A stretch of 64,000 bases of DNA, from positions 130,612-194,611 of the forward strand of contig NZ_KB907255.1 in the NCBI RefSeq assembly GCF_000381905.1, in the 5' to 3' direction. The position numbers and the translations under genes are program-made. The stretch comes from Paenibacillus fonticola DSM 21315 (GTDB lineage: Bacteria; Bacillota; Bacilli; Paenibacillales; Paenibacillaceae). Shown here piece after piece: positions 34,139-42,982 of the stretch (within the stretch, counting starts at the first letter, position 1; every line of letters starts with the position of its first letter). The notes beneath the pieces are model-generated. The model was not told the origin of the DNA and searched no databases. It saw only the letters and a program-made list of their open reading frames with translations.

Positions 34139-35002
34139 TTACCGAATGGGGTTAGTTATTAGCTCGCTGGCTTCTTTTCTATAATATAACGGGGCATGCC
34201 CTGTTACTGACTTAAACACTCTGCCAAAATGGGTAACACTGCCGAAGCCAACCTTCTTGGCAATCAAATTGACCTTCAGGGATGACCGCTCGAGCAGCTT
34301 CGTCGCTTCGTTGATCCGGACGCTATTCACATATTCCACGAACGTAAAGCCCGTCGCTTCTTTAAAAAAGCGGCTTAAATAATAGGGGCTAACGTAAAAC
34401 TTCTCTGCCAGCAAATGAAGCGACAGCTCCTCCATATAATGATTGTTAATATAACGGACAATCTCGGAAATTCTTTCATGCATAGGACTCGGCGACTCCA
34501 GCGGTTCTATGCTGTTTTGTTTGACATGCCGGCAGCAAATGATGAGCAGTTGGAGAACCAAAGTCTGCGCATACATTTCAAAGCCGGGCTTTTTATCCGT
34601 AATTTCTTGGATGATCCGTCCTGCAAGCGCATCGAGGGCAAGCCGCTCCTGCTCGGGCACTTTAATTATAATGTACTCCTGCTCGAAAAGGATCTGCAGT
34701 ATGTCCGCATAAGCACGGTTTTCTAAAGCCATACAGCTCTCATGAATGTTAACGATTAGCCGCTCATGCTCCGGCATTTCCGCATTCGTCGTCCGGTGCA
34801 GAACATTTGGGGAAATAATGATAATATCCTCCTCGTTGACGACCATGGTCCGGTCTTTAATAAAAAACTCTCGTTTGCCGGACATCAAGTAATAAATTTC
34901 GTACGTGCTGTGAAAATGGTTCGTTGGCATATGATGACTTAGCGCCTTCCGGTGGGATACGGTGAAGGTCCCTCTGCCGTTGTCGAATAACATATTTCTC
35001 AT
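34139..35002 (-). CDS. AraC-family regulator with cupin sensor domain
   Basis: A 287-aa soluble regulator. The N-terminal cupin half includes HHMPTNHFHSTYEIYYLMSG and EEDIIIISPNVLHRTT. The C-terminal AraC DNA-binding half is LHLLAEKFYVSPYYLSRFFKE, IAKKVGFGSVTHFGRVFKS. The start at 35002 has GGAGGG nearby. It is divergent from the YteR-like hydrolase gene starting at 35208, with a shared ~200-bp promoter region, so it most likely controls that gene in response to an intracellular sugar. Confidence 0.88.
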   Translation of the reverse strand: MRNMLFDNGRGTFTVSHRKALSHHMPTNHFHSTYEIYYLMSGKREFFIKDRTMVVNEEDIIIISPNVLHRTTNAEMPEHERLIVNIHESCMALENRAYADILQILFEQEYIIIKVPEQERLALDALAGRIIQEITDKKPGFEMYAQTLVLQLLIICCRHVKQNSIEPLESPSPMHERISEIVRYINNHYMEELSLHLLAEKFYVSPYYLSRFFKEATGFTFVEYVNSVRINEATKLLERSSLKVNLIAKKVGFGSVTHFGRVFKSVTGHAPLYYRKEASELITNPIR

Positions 35003-35207
35003 CCTATGCCCTCCCTCCTCTTATATGGGCCAACCGTCATTCTGCAGCTCAACATCTCGCTCCGGGAGCGTGGGGCCGGTTTGTCTTTAATTATACCCCT
35101 TACCTCAATTACCGCAAGAAATAAGAAGAATTGAGCTGTTTCTGCAAAAAATGTACATATCCTTATGCTAATATAATGCTTAACTGCAGCAAGGAGGAGT
35201 GAATAAA

Positions 35208-36314
35208 ATGAAAATGAATTCTTCACAATATCCCCCTATTCAATGGGCTGAGCGGGCCTGCGAGGCATTAATGTCCAAGTTTGAGCCGGAACTGCTTCCG
35301 CCGGACAGGTTCCACTATCATCAGGGAGTCTTTCTGTCCGGGATGGAGAAATGCTGGCGGGAGACCGGGAATCAAAAATATTATGATTATATCAAACGGT
35401 GGGTGGATAGCCAGGTTCTGGCGGACGGCAGCATTAAGAAATACAACGCCGATGAACTGGATGATATTCAACCGGGCGTGCTGCTCTTTAACCTCTTGGA
35501 GCAAACGGGTGACGAGCGGTATAAGAAAGCCTTGTACACGCTTGTCCCCCTGTTGAAGTCATGGCGGACCAATCCTTCGGGCGGATTTTGGCATAAGGGG
35601 CATTACCCGAATCAAATGTGGCTGGACGGGCTGTATATGGCTGGGCCGATCGCCGTCCAGTTTGGTAAAACCTTCGGTGAAAGCGAATATTTTGACATGA
35701 TGACGTATCAGGCGCTCCTGATGGAGAAGCATACCAAGGACCCTAAAACCGGCTTGCTGTACCACGGGTGGGATGAAACCAAAGCAGCCGCCTGGGCTGA
35801 TCCCGTTACCGGCTTGGCTCCGGAGTTCTGGGGCCGCGCCATCGGCTGGTACCCAGTTGCCCTTCTGGAAATGTTCGAGTATCTTCCTGAAGATCATAAG
35901 GATAAAGCGAAGCTGGTCACCATCCTCCAGGATCTGCTCATTGCCTTGACGAAATACCAGGATGAGGCAACCGGCTTATGGTATCAGGTTGTCGACAAAG
36001 GAGATCGGCCGGACAATTGGCTGGAAAACTCCTGTACCGCATTATTCGCTCATGCCATTGCCAAAGCTGTGCGCTTAGGCTATTTGGATGCCGAATATTT
36101 GCAGTATGCTTGGAAAGGCTATCAGGGCGTGATCGATACACTGAAGCTCGACGAGAACGGCAATGTGATCATCGGCCAAATCTGTATTGGCACAGGAATC
36201 GGAGATTACGCCCACTATATTGCCCGCCCGACCAGCGAGAATGATCTGCACGGCGCAGGCGCCTTTATCCTCATGTGCGTGGAAATGAGCCTGGCTCAAA
36301 AAGCAGGCCATTAA
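35208..36314 (+). CDS. Unsaturated rhamnogalacturonyl hydrolase, YteR-like (GH105)
   Basis: A 368-aa cytoplasmic GH105 enzyme. It removes the unsaturated galacturonyl residue from rhamnogalacturonan lyase products by hydrating the double bond. The two Asp regions known in YteR are present: ELDDIQPG (Asp85/86) and QMWLDGLYMAGP (Asp140). WGRAIGWYPVALLEM, TGLWYQVVDKGDRPDNWLENSCTALFAHAIAKAVRLGYL and the C-terminal GTGIGDYAHYIARP complete the fold, and length matches the family (~370). The start at 35208 is ten bases behind AAGGAGG; the GTG at 35199 is too close. No signal peptide. Confidence 0.93.
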   Translation: MKMNSSQYPPIQWAERACEALMSKFEPELLPPDRFHYHQGVFLSGMEKCWRETGNQKYYDYIKRWVDSQVLADGSIKKYNADELDDIQPGVLLFNLLEQTGDERYKKALYTLVPLLKSWRTNPSGGFWHKGHYPNQMWLDGLYMAGPIAVQFGKTFGESEYFDMMTYQALLMEKHTKDPKTGLLYHGWDETKAAAWADPVTGLAPEFWGRAIGWYPVALLEMFEYLPEDHKDKAKLVTILQDLLIALTKYQDEATGLWYQVVDKGDRPDNWLENSCTALFAHAIAKAVRLGYLDAEYLQYAWKGYQGVIDTLKLDENGNVIIGQICIGTGIGDYAHYIARPTSENDLHGAGAFILMCVEMSLAQKAGH

Positions 36315-36320
36315 CATCAG

Positions 36321-36361
36321 AAGCTGCAGCCCCTATTGCGGGTTGCAGCTTTTTCTTTTTT
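36321..36361 (+). terminator. Terminator after the YteR-like gene
   Basis: AGCTGCAGCCC-ctattgc-GGGTTGCAGCT followed by TTTTCTTTTTT, a few bases after the stop and abutting the end of the convergent HAD gene. Confidence 0.85.
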
Positions 36362-37034
36362 ATTTCCGGTGATTATAACATTTAATAATAGCCGTGTAGC
36401 TTAGCTCAGCAGTTGTTTTAATTAAATAGTTCGCCTTGGCCAAATCAGATGCCTGACCGATCCCCACTGAGAACATTCCCGCCGCATTGATCGCCTGGAT
36501 ACCTGCTTCAGAATCTTCTATACCAATACATTGTTCATAAGGGATACCGAAGTAATCGGCAGCATTCGTGAATGTCTCCGGATCCGGCTTTCCCTTTGAA
36601 ATCTTGGCAGCATCCACAACATAATCAAATATCTGTTCCAGTTCGAGTCTCTTTAGAACCTCCGGTGCATTTTTACTGGCAGAGCCAATGGCAAGCCTTA
36701 GATCTTTCTCTCTTAGCTCCTCAATAAACTGCTTTACCCCTGGAAGTACATCTTTAGGGGTGAGATGCGCAATAAACCCCTTATAGTATTCATTTTTCTT
36801 GGCAGCAAGCCTGCTTTTTTCTTCTTCAGACATATCCTTAAATTCGGGGTTAAGCGCGAGAATCCGGTTTAAAGATTCAATCCGGCTTACACCTTTTAGC
36901 CTCTCATTAAAGGCTCTATCAATGGTCACACCAAGCTCTTCAGCCAACTGCTTCCAAGCGAAAAAATGATATTCAGCGGTATCCGTGATCACACCGTCTA
37001 AATCAAATATGACCGCTTTAGGCAAGTTTCCCAT
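36360..37034 (-). CDS. pgmB: HAD-family beta-phosphoglucomutase-like protein
   Basis: A 224-aa HAD-superfamily protein. Motif I is VIFDLDGVITDTAEYH, motif II GSASKNA, motif III Lys in KGKPDPETF, motif IV GIEDSEAGIQA. The cap has LKGVSRIESLNRIL, the RxxS-type stretch of beta-phosphoglucomutases that bind the bisphosphate intermediate. It would interconvert beta-glucose 1-phosphate and glucose 6-phosphate. The usual partner, a disaccharide phosphorylase, is not in the operon, so a related sugar-phosphate role is possible. Last gene of the seven-gene operon starting at 44557. RBS GGAGAGG. Confidence 0.8.
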   Translation of the reverse strand: MGNLPKAVIFDLDGVITDTAEYHFFAWKQLAEELGVTIDRAFNERLKGVSRIESLNRILALNPEFKDMSEEEKSRLAAKKNEYYKGFIAHLTPKDVLPGVKQFIEELREKDLRLAIGSASKNAPEVLKRLELEQIFDYVVDAAKISKGKPDPETFTNAADYFGIPYEQCIGIEDSEAGIQAINAAGMFSVGIGQASDLAKANYLIKTTAELSYTAIIKCYNHRK

Positions 37035-37092
37035 GATCAGATTCCTCTCCAGATGTTCAGTTGATATGTTGAATCGCCTGTCCGGAATGAAG

Positions 37093-37968
37093 CTACTTCC
37101 GGGTCTGCTTCAGCCATTTTAAACTTAGATCAAACCAAGTGCCGATGCTTAACTGATCAATTTGATCCGCATCCTTTACGGTTTCGTCGCCGAGTGACAT
37201 TCCATGCGGACCTTTTTCGTATAGGTGCAGCTCACAAGGCACCTTACACTTGTACAACTGCTCAGCTAGCCCGAGCAAATCGGTCGGCGGAATCACCGTG
37301 TCTTCATAAGTTCCCCATATGAATGTTTGCGGCATCTCATTATGGAGATATTGGAGCAAATTCAAGGATTCAATTTCTTCATCGGTTAAGTTTTCCTTGC
37401 CTATCAGAATTTCTTGAATACTAGGCCCTCTCATATCGGGCATCAGGCCTTTTTCCATCATTTCAATGATGAAAGCCGGCGTTTCTGTGGACCGTGCCTG
37501 AAGGGTGACGGCTGGATACCCTAATATCAGGCGATTCGGCTTGATCTGATCGGACGTTAATCCAATTTCGCTAGTGACTACTGACTTTTGAAAATTTACA
37601 CCTAAGCTGAGTGCCAGATTACCTCCAGCTGAAAAGCCCACAACCGATATATCATTGGGATCGATCAACCATTTCTGTGCATTCTCCCTGATGATTGACA
37701 TCGCCTTTGCCAACTCCCGCAAAGCAGTCGGAAAGGGGTTGTCGATCTTGACAGAATAATTTAACACAAATGCTTGATAGCCCGCCCTTGCATAGGCTAG
37801 GGCGACCGGCTCTCCTTCGTTTTGCGAGATGACCGTATATCCTCCTCCAGGACAGACAACTACAGCTGGGCGAATCAGATTCTTCCGATCATATTCTCCA
37901 TCTTCCAGTACATAGGTCGTCAAGGTTGCCTGTGAATGCTCAAAAAGCTTTAGTTTTTCATGTATCAA
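37093..37968 (-). CDS. Alpha/beta-hydrolase, acetylesterase type
   Basis: A 291-aa cytoplasmic esterase/lipase-like protein of the BD-FAE/acetyl xylan esterase-like group. The oxyanion region is VVCPGGGYTVIS, the nucleophile elbow VVGFSAGGNLALSLG, the Asp region TFIWGTYEDTVIPP and the His region EKGPHGMSLG, so the triad looks intact. Probably deacetylates the imported oligosaccharide handled by the neighbouring GH3 enzyme. The start is TTG at 37968, behind GTGAGG. 13 bp downstream of the GH3 gene. Confidence 0.85.
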   Translation of the reverse strand: MIHEKLKLFEHSQATLTTYVLEDGEYDRKNLIRPAVVVCPGGGYTVISQNEGEPVALAYARAGYQAFVLNYSVKIDNPFPTALRELAKAMSIIRENAQKWLIDPNDISVVGFSAGGNLALSLGVNFQKSVVTSEIGLTSDQIKPNRLILGYPAVTLQARSTETPAFIIEMMEKGLMPDMRGPSIQEILIGKENLTDEEIESLNLLQYLHNEMPQTFIWGTYEDTVIPPTDLLGLAEQLYKCKVPCELHLYEKGPHGMSLGDETVKDADQIDQLSIGTWFDLSLKWLKQTRK

Positions 37969-37981
37969 CTTCTACACCTCA

Positions 37982-39685
37982 CTATAATCTCGTATCCCAA
38001 CGGTCACAAAATGGATCAATAGGACTGATCCCTTTAAACGTCGATCTTCCCATCAGCTTGTCAATGAGCATCGAAAGAGTATAATCATTCACTCCATAAG
38101 TATTGATGTATGTTTTGACTCGAGGCACATCCAACAGATGATATGGATTCTCGGTCGATATAAAAATCGTTGGGATCGAGTTTACATAAATCGGCACATT
38201 GACACCCATTGGATTCATCCATTCAATTCGTACAGTTGTCTGATTCGATTTGGTTGCCAAATTGCAAAGATAAATGATTAAATCGTATTGCTTGATCATT
38301 TCATCAAATGAGCTTTGCAGCCCTTCGTAAATTCCACTGGCCTCAAATCTTGTAACTGTAAACCCCTGCGCTTCAAGCTGCAATTTGAAATCCGGGGCCA
38401 GCCCATTGGTCTTGCTGTATCCTAGCGCGTTCGCATCACTCTCAATATCATACAGTAATATGCGGCCAAACTTGGACGGAGATATGGGAAGCACTCCCTG
38501 CTCTTCCTTCACCAGCGTGATAGATCGATCAGCGACCTGTTTGGCAATCGCCTGATGATCCGGATGTCTAAGAATCTCTCCAGCCTGCTCCAGTGATGGA
38601 ACATTATTTTTCTTGTGCAGCTGTAAGGATACTTTTAAGCCCAATATTCTTATGACAGCTTCATCCAATCGTTCCTGAGACAGCCAACCTTTCTCCAACC
38701 CTTCCTTCATAAACCGTACATCTTCTTCAAGATTCTTTGTAAATAAGAACATATCGCAGCCATTCTCAATGGCCAGAGGCACCAATCGGTTTCTGGGCAT
38801 TGGAATATTCATGCCGGCCATTGTTGAAGCATCCGTAATAACCAAGCCATTAAAATTCATTTTCTCCCTAAGCAGATCTTTCAGAATCTCTCTTGCCAGA
38901 GATGCGGGAAGAATATCTCCATCTTGAAGCGATGGGTCTAATCTTTTGGAGTAATGCGGCATACAGATATGCCCAATCATAACCGTCATGGCCCCTTGAT
39001 CGATCAGTTCCTGATAGACCATGCCAAAGGTCTTATCCCATTCCTCCGGGCTCATTGTATTGACTGAAGTCAATAAATGCTGATCCCTCTCATCCACGCC
39101 GTCCCCTGGAAAATGCTTTATCGAGGTCGCCATCTGTTCTTCTTGACAACCCTTAACATAAGCCGCCCCCATCGCTTTGACATGTTCAGGATGACTTCCA
39201 AAGGTACGGGTATTGGTTATCGGATTTCGGAAGTTATAATCAATATCAATCACTGGGGCAAAGGCGTAATTCGCACCGACCGCTTTCCCCTCTTTTGCAC
39301 AGATTTTGCCTAACTGATAAGCATATTCGGTATCATTGGTAGCCGAGATCGCCATGTTGGAGCCGATTTTGGTACCATCCGTGGTAATCCCTTGGCCTCC
39401 TGCTTCAAGGTTTGCTGCAATTAACATTGGAATTTTTGAGGACGACTGCAGAGTAGATACCGTGCCTATAACACTTTGCTTATCCATGGAGCGGCACATC
39501 AGTCCGCCAATCCCAATATCCTGAGTCAAGTGCTTCAAGAATGCCTCATCCTGTTTATATCCAACCATAAAAAACAACTGGCCCAATTTTTCGTCTGTAG
39601 TCATCCCCTCAAAGGTTGCTTTTACCCAGTTGAGGTCTTCATTCTGCAAATTAAACGGTTTCTCCCTCAGCTTTTCTATGCTCAT
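37982..39685 (-). CDS. GH3-family glycosidase with NagZ-like dyad
   Basis: A 567-aa glycoside hydrolase family 3 protein with no signal peptide. The first domain has LIAANLEAGGQG, SIKHFPGDGVDERDQHL with an Asp201/His203 pair, and the nucleophile region LVITDASTM (Asp285). The KHFPGxG...D-x-H layout is the mark of the beta-N-acetylhexosaminidase (NagZ-like) branch, although the position usually His in KHFPGHG is Asp196 here. A C-terminal alpha/beta domain follows from ~390. It likely cleaves the oligosaccharide imported by the operon's transporter inside the cell. Preceded by GCAGGAGGATAAGGT. Confidence 0.85.
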   Translation of the reverse strand: MSIEKLREKPFNLQNEDLNWVKATFEGMTTDEKLGQLFFMVGYKQDEAFLKHLTQDIGIGGLMCRSMDKQSVIGTVSTLQSSSKIPMLIAANLEAGGQGITTDGTKIGSNMAISATNDTEYAYQLGKICAKEGKAVGANYAFAPVIDIDYNFRNPITNTRTFGSHPEHVKAMGAAYVKGCQEEQMATSIKHFPGDGVDERDQHLLTSVNTMSPEEWDKTFGMVYQELIDQGAMTVMIGHICMPHYSKRLDPSLQDGDILPASLAREILKDLLREKMNFNGLVITDASTMAGMNIPMPRNRLVPLAIENGCDMFLFTKNLEEDVRFMKEGLEKGWLSQERLDEAVIRILGLKVSLQLHKKNNVPSLEQAGEILRHPDHQAIAKQVADRSITLVKEEQGVLPISPSKFGRILLYDIESDANALGYSKTNGLAPDFKLQLEAQGFTVTRFEASGIYEGLQSSFDEMIKQYDLIIYLCNLATKSNQTTVRIEWMNPMGVNVPIYVNSIPTIFISTENPYHLLDVPRVKTYINTYGVNDYTLSMLIDKLMGRSTFKGISPIDPFCDRWDTRL

Positions 39686-39703
39686 ACCTTATCCTCCTGC
39701 TGG

Positions 39704-40705
39704 CTATTTCGCATCACTTGTTGATGAAAAACGGCGTTTCATCTTGCCAAATAAACCTTGAATAATATGCTCATTGGTAGTAAGTCCCATGAAAATGACA
39801 ATAAACATCCCCAGATAAACGGTCTGGATTGCACTATCTATTCCTAATACAACCATGCCGTAAGACAATGCATTCATGCCAATCGCACCAGCAAATATCC
39901 CCAGCGCGAGGTTAGTGAACCGGGCCAAGTACAGACCCACAAGTACGGGGCCCATGGAAGAGAACATCAAAAATGTTGAGCTCAGATTATTTGCTGGGGA
40001 TACAAGTACAGTAGATGTGTTAATCACAGCCGCCAAGCCGAGCAATGCCCCAACAACCAGATAGGTGAACATGATGTTTTTCTTCTCATTAACACCCATA
40101 TTGACAGCAAGGCGCGGATTCGCAGACAATGACTTTATGTCATAACCAAACTTGGTATAGGTCAAGAGATAGTAAAAGATCGCCATCGTTACGGCCAGTA
40201 GAATATATAACCAAGGACTTCTAGCAAAAATCGTTAAGTTGGGATACATATATAGCTGTGTTCCTGACCCGTCATATAAAATTCCGGAAAGCGCCTCATA
40301 TACCATTACAACACCTAGAGAAACGATGATCGTCGGAACCCTTAACAACAAGTACAGAAAACCTTCAATCGTACTCAGCAAGATGGCTACTCCTATCGTC
40401 AGGAAGAGTAACATAGCAGGCCCTAACTCCAGATTGATCGCCAAATTTCCGCCAATGATTCCAGCTAAAATTATAATAATGCCTGGTGCAAAGTCCCATC
40501 TTCCTCCTGAGAGCGGGAGGGCAATCGCAAACGCGATAACCGTGGACAATACACTGCCTCTGATAATTCGGTCGAACGCGCCCGCCGATGCATACCCCGT
40601 ATCACCGGTTATCCATGTAGTTAATAGAATGATTACGTAGACAAGGATAGGGAACGAAAATGTCTTTATTAAATTGAAAATATTAGTGGCTGCTCTGCCT
40701 GTCAT
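39704..40705 (-). CDS. Sugar ABC transporter permease, ribose (CUT2) type
   Basis: A 333-aa BPD_transp_2 family membrane protein with 8-10 hydrophobic segments. Family-like stretches are GGRWDFAPGIIIILAGIIGGN, VPTIIVSLGVVMVYEALSG and SANPRLAVNMGVNEKKNIMFTYLVVGALLGLAAVI. With the second permease, ATPase and binding protein it forms a heteromeric ribose-type importer. Preceded by TGGAGTGAGC. Confidence 0.88.
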   Translation of the reverse strand: MTGRAATNIFNLIKTFSFPILVYVIILLTTWITGDTGYASAGAFDRIIRGSVLSTVIAFAIALPLSGGRWDFAPGIIIILAGIIGGNLAINLELGPAMLLFLTIGVAILLSTIEGFLYLLLRVPTIIVSLGVVMVYEALSGILYDGSGTQLYMYPNLTIFARSPWLYILLAVTMAIFYYLLTYTKFGYDIKSLSANPRLAVNMGVNEKKNIMFTYLVVGALLGLAAVINTSTVLVSPANNLSSTFLMFSSMGPVLVGLYLARFTNLALGIFAGAIGMNALSYGMVVLGIDSAIQTVYLGMFIVIFMGLTTNEHIIQGLFGKMKRRFSSTSDAK

Positions 40706-40754
40706 TGCTGCTCACTCCATTAGATTTGGCTGGGGAGTCCCCCAGCCAAATACG

Positions 40755-41900
40755 TTATTGTCTCGCTTTCTTAATTTCGGAAATCGTCCGGCTTGTTAAC
40801 TTTTGGAGCCCTTCCCAGGTTGCCTGATCGTTGTATGTTAACATTTCCTGCTTAAGCTCATCCACGGTCACCGAGCCTTGGGATTTATCCTCTGGAATGA
40901 CGTAAGCTTTAAAATCAGCGACGTCCTGTACCGATTTGATTGTTGCATAGTTGACTCTTCCGTTCGGCTTCCAATCTGTATATTGGTGCCCGTTAAGGCG
41001 ATCATAGAGCTGAGCAAAAGCATTGGCGATAATCTGACTGTAGTTGTTGGTTCCCGCCATTAATACTGAATCATTCTCTAGCGCTGCTTCTGTAGAGTCG
41101 TTATAACCGAGCGCCAGTACTTTAATATCTGATTTAGTGCTGTTCAGTACAGCTGGGTAAACAAAGTCCATACCGGAGCCTAGAGCAAAAATGGCATCAA
41201 CATCACCATGATCAGATATGATTTTCGTAACTGCATCTATCGCATCTTGAGGTGCAAATGAATGATACTCAGGCTCATACACATTTGCAGCACTGTCTAA
41301 CTCCGCCATCTTGTCGCTAAATCCTTGGATGATGACAGGTGCATCCAAAAATGCAAACGCCGGGAACGAAGTAATCGCAACATTTTTTACTCCTGCTTGA
41401 TTGGCCTGTTCTGCATATACAGCTCCCAGAACGGCAGGATTCTCACCAAACTGCTTAATGCCCCCTACAAAATAGTCGCTCTTCACATTCTCATCCGCTT
41501 CACCAAGCACAACAGCATAATAGACACCTGCATCATCTGCAAGATTCAGGCTTTCTTCAAGTGCCGTGTCATAGCCGCTGATAACGGCGTCTACTCCGGA
41601 AGCCAACAGGTTTTCCAAACCTGTAATATGCTCCTCCTCACTAGAGCCAATAGTTGCATACTTGAATGTAACATTGAAATTTTGCTCTAAGTAGCTACAA
41701 TACGACTTAATCTCTTTACCTTGGATGTCGGTATAGTTATACAGCATAACCCCGATCGTTGCGTTTTTCCCTTCATTATTTGCAGAACTACTATTTACGT
41801 TATTTTCGCTGCTTTCGTTACTGCCTGTACAACCGGCAAGTACAAAGGTGAACAACAAGACAACAGTAACAAACATTGGCAACCATTTGTTTTTTTTCAT
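40755..41900 (-). CDS. Sugar-binding lipoprotein, ribose (CUT2) type
   Basis: A 381-aa type I periplasmic-binding-fold lipoprotein. The signal peptide ends at the lipobox VLAGC, a Ser/Asn-rich linker follows, then ATIGVMLYNYTDIQGKEI, SGVDAVISGYDTAL and AIFALGSGMDFVYPAVL. The start at 41900 has AAGGGG six bases upstream; the frame extends further without support. Unlike many importers it lies between the two permease genes. Ligand unknown. Confidence 0.88.
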   Translation of the reverse strand: MKKNKWLPMFVTVVLLFTFVLAGCTGSNESSENNVNSSSANNEGKNATIGVMLYNYTDIQGKEIKSYCSYLEQNFNVTFKYATIGSSEEEHITGLENLLASGVDAVISGYDTALEESLNLADDAGVYYAVVLGEADENVKSDYFVGGIKQFGENPAVLGAVYAEQANQAGVKNVAITSFPAFAFLDAPVIIQGFSDKMAELDSAANVYEPEYHSFAPQDAIDAVTKIISDHGDVDAIFALGSGMDFVYPAVLNSTKSDIKVLALGYNDSTEAALENDSVLMAGTNNYSQIIANAFAQLYDRLNGHQYTDWKPNGRVNYATIKSVQDVADFKAYVIPEDKSQGSVTVDELKQEMLTYNDQATWEGLQKLTSRTISEIKKARQ

Positions 41901-41941
41901 AGATTTCCCCTTCTCTCTTTTGCATTCGAAATACAATAATA

Positions 41942-42955
41942 TTATCTTGGCACAACTTCTGAACGCGGCCTTCTAAGCAGGAGAAATACAACTGCCAGGA
42001 AGATCACCCCTTTTACTAAAGACACCATTTCTGTAGCCACACCCACCATGACCAATCCGTTATTCAGCAGCACGTAGGTCATGGTTCCGACTATCGCCGA
42101 GCTCATTTTGGATTTGCTGCCGCCATTAAGAGCAAGCCCCCCAAGAACAAGAGCCACTATAACATCCATCTCGAGTCCGGCTCCTGTATTCTCACTTATG
42201 GTTGATGATCTGGCTAATGAGAACAAGGATGCAAAGCCTACTAGGACTCCTGCAAGGAGATAACCTATGATTTTGGTTTTCTTAATCGACACACCGCTCT
42301 GCATCGACGCTAAAGGGTTATCACCAATGGCACGGCTTTGCTTGCCTATCTTCATCCAGTTAAACAAGATCAATCCGATAATTCCAATCACGACTAGAGA
42401 TATCAAAATAAACGTTTGATTGCGAAAAATATCCATCGCTGATGAATTTTGAAGTTTAATCGCTTCTACGGATGTTGAAACTTTATAGGTGACAATCCCC
42501 CGAGAAATAAACATTATGGCAAGTGAAGAGATGACTGACATTAGACCAAACTGAACAGCAATAATGATATTAATGAAATAACATGTTACCGAAACCCCTA
42601 GTGCAATTAAAACTGCAACAAAGAAAGGAACACCTGCATTCATTGCGAGAGCTGTGGACATCGAGCTTAGCCCGAGCACGGCACCAACCGAAATGTCCAT
42701 GCCTCCGTGGGAAAAAACAAACACCAGTCCGATAGAAATGGTATACAACACAGCCAGTTGTCGAATAATCGTCTTGATATTGAAAGGGGTTAGCAGCTTG
42801 CCTTCAGTCCAGATCGTAAAAAGAAGAAGTACAAGCAATAGACCCACGTACTGAATTATTGTGTTTTTATGTTTCTTCATAAAAGAAGAGAACAATCTAA
42901 ACCCAAGTGTGCGAGCACCCAAATCACTGTCCTCTGTCCTTTCTAATGTGTCCAC
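41942..42955 (-). CDS. Sugar ABC transporter permease, ribose (CUT2) type
   Basis: A 337-aa BPD_transp_2 membrane protein. It has ~8 TM segments and the signature VFSHGGMDISVGAVLGLSSM, then GDNPLASMQSGVSIKKTKIIGYLLAGVLVGFASL and LEMDVIVALVLGGLALNGG. The GTG start at 42955 follows AGGTGG. Second gene of the operon, following the ATPase. Confidence 0.9.
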   Translation of the reverse strand: MDTLERTEDSDLGARTLGFRLFSSFMKKHKNTIIQYVGLLLVLLLFTIWTEGKLLTPFNIKTIIRQLAVLYTISIGLVFVFSHGGMDISVGAVLGLSSMSTALAMNAGVPFFVAVLIALGVSVTCYFINIIIAVQFGLMSVISSLAIMFISRGIVTYKVSTSVEAIKLQNSSAMDIFRNQTFILISLVVIGIIGLILFNWMKIGKQSRAIGDNPLASMQSGVSIKKTKIIGYLLAGVLVGFASLFSLARSSTISENTGAGLEMDVIVALVLGGLALNGGSKSKMSSAIVGTMTYVLLNNGLVMVGVATEMVSLVKGVIFLAVVFLLLRRPRSEVVPR

Positions 42956-42982
42956 CTAGATTCACCACCTTTCCTGATAGCT

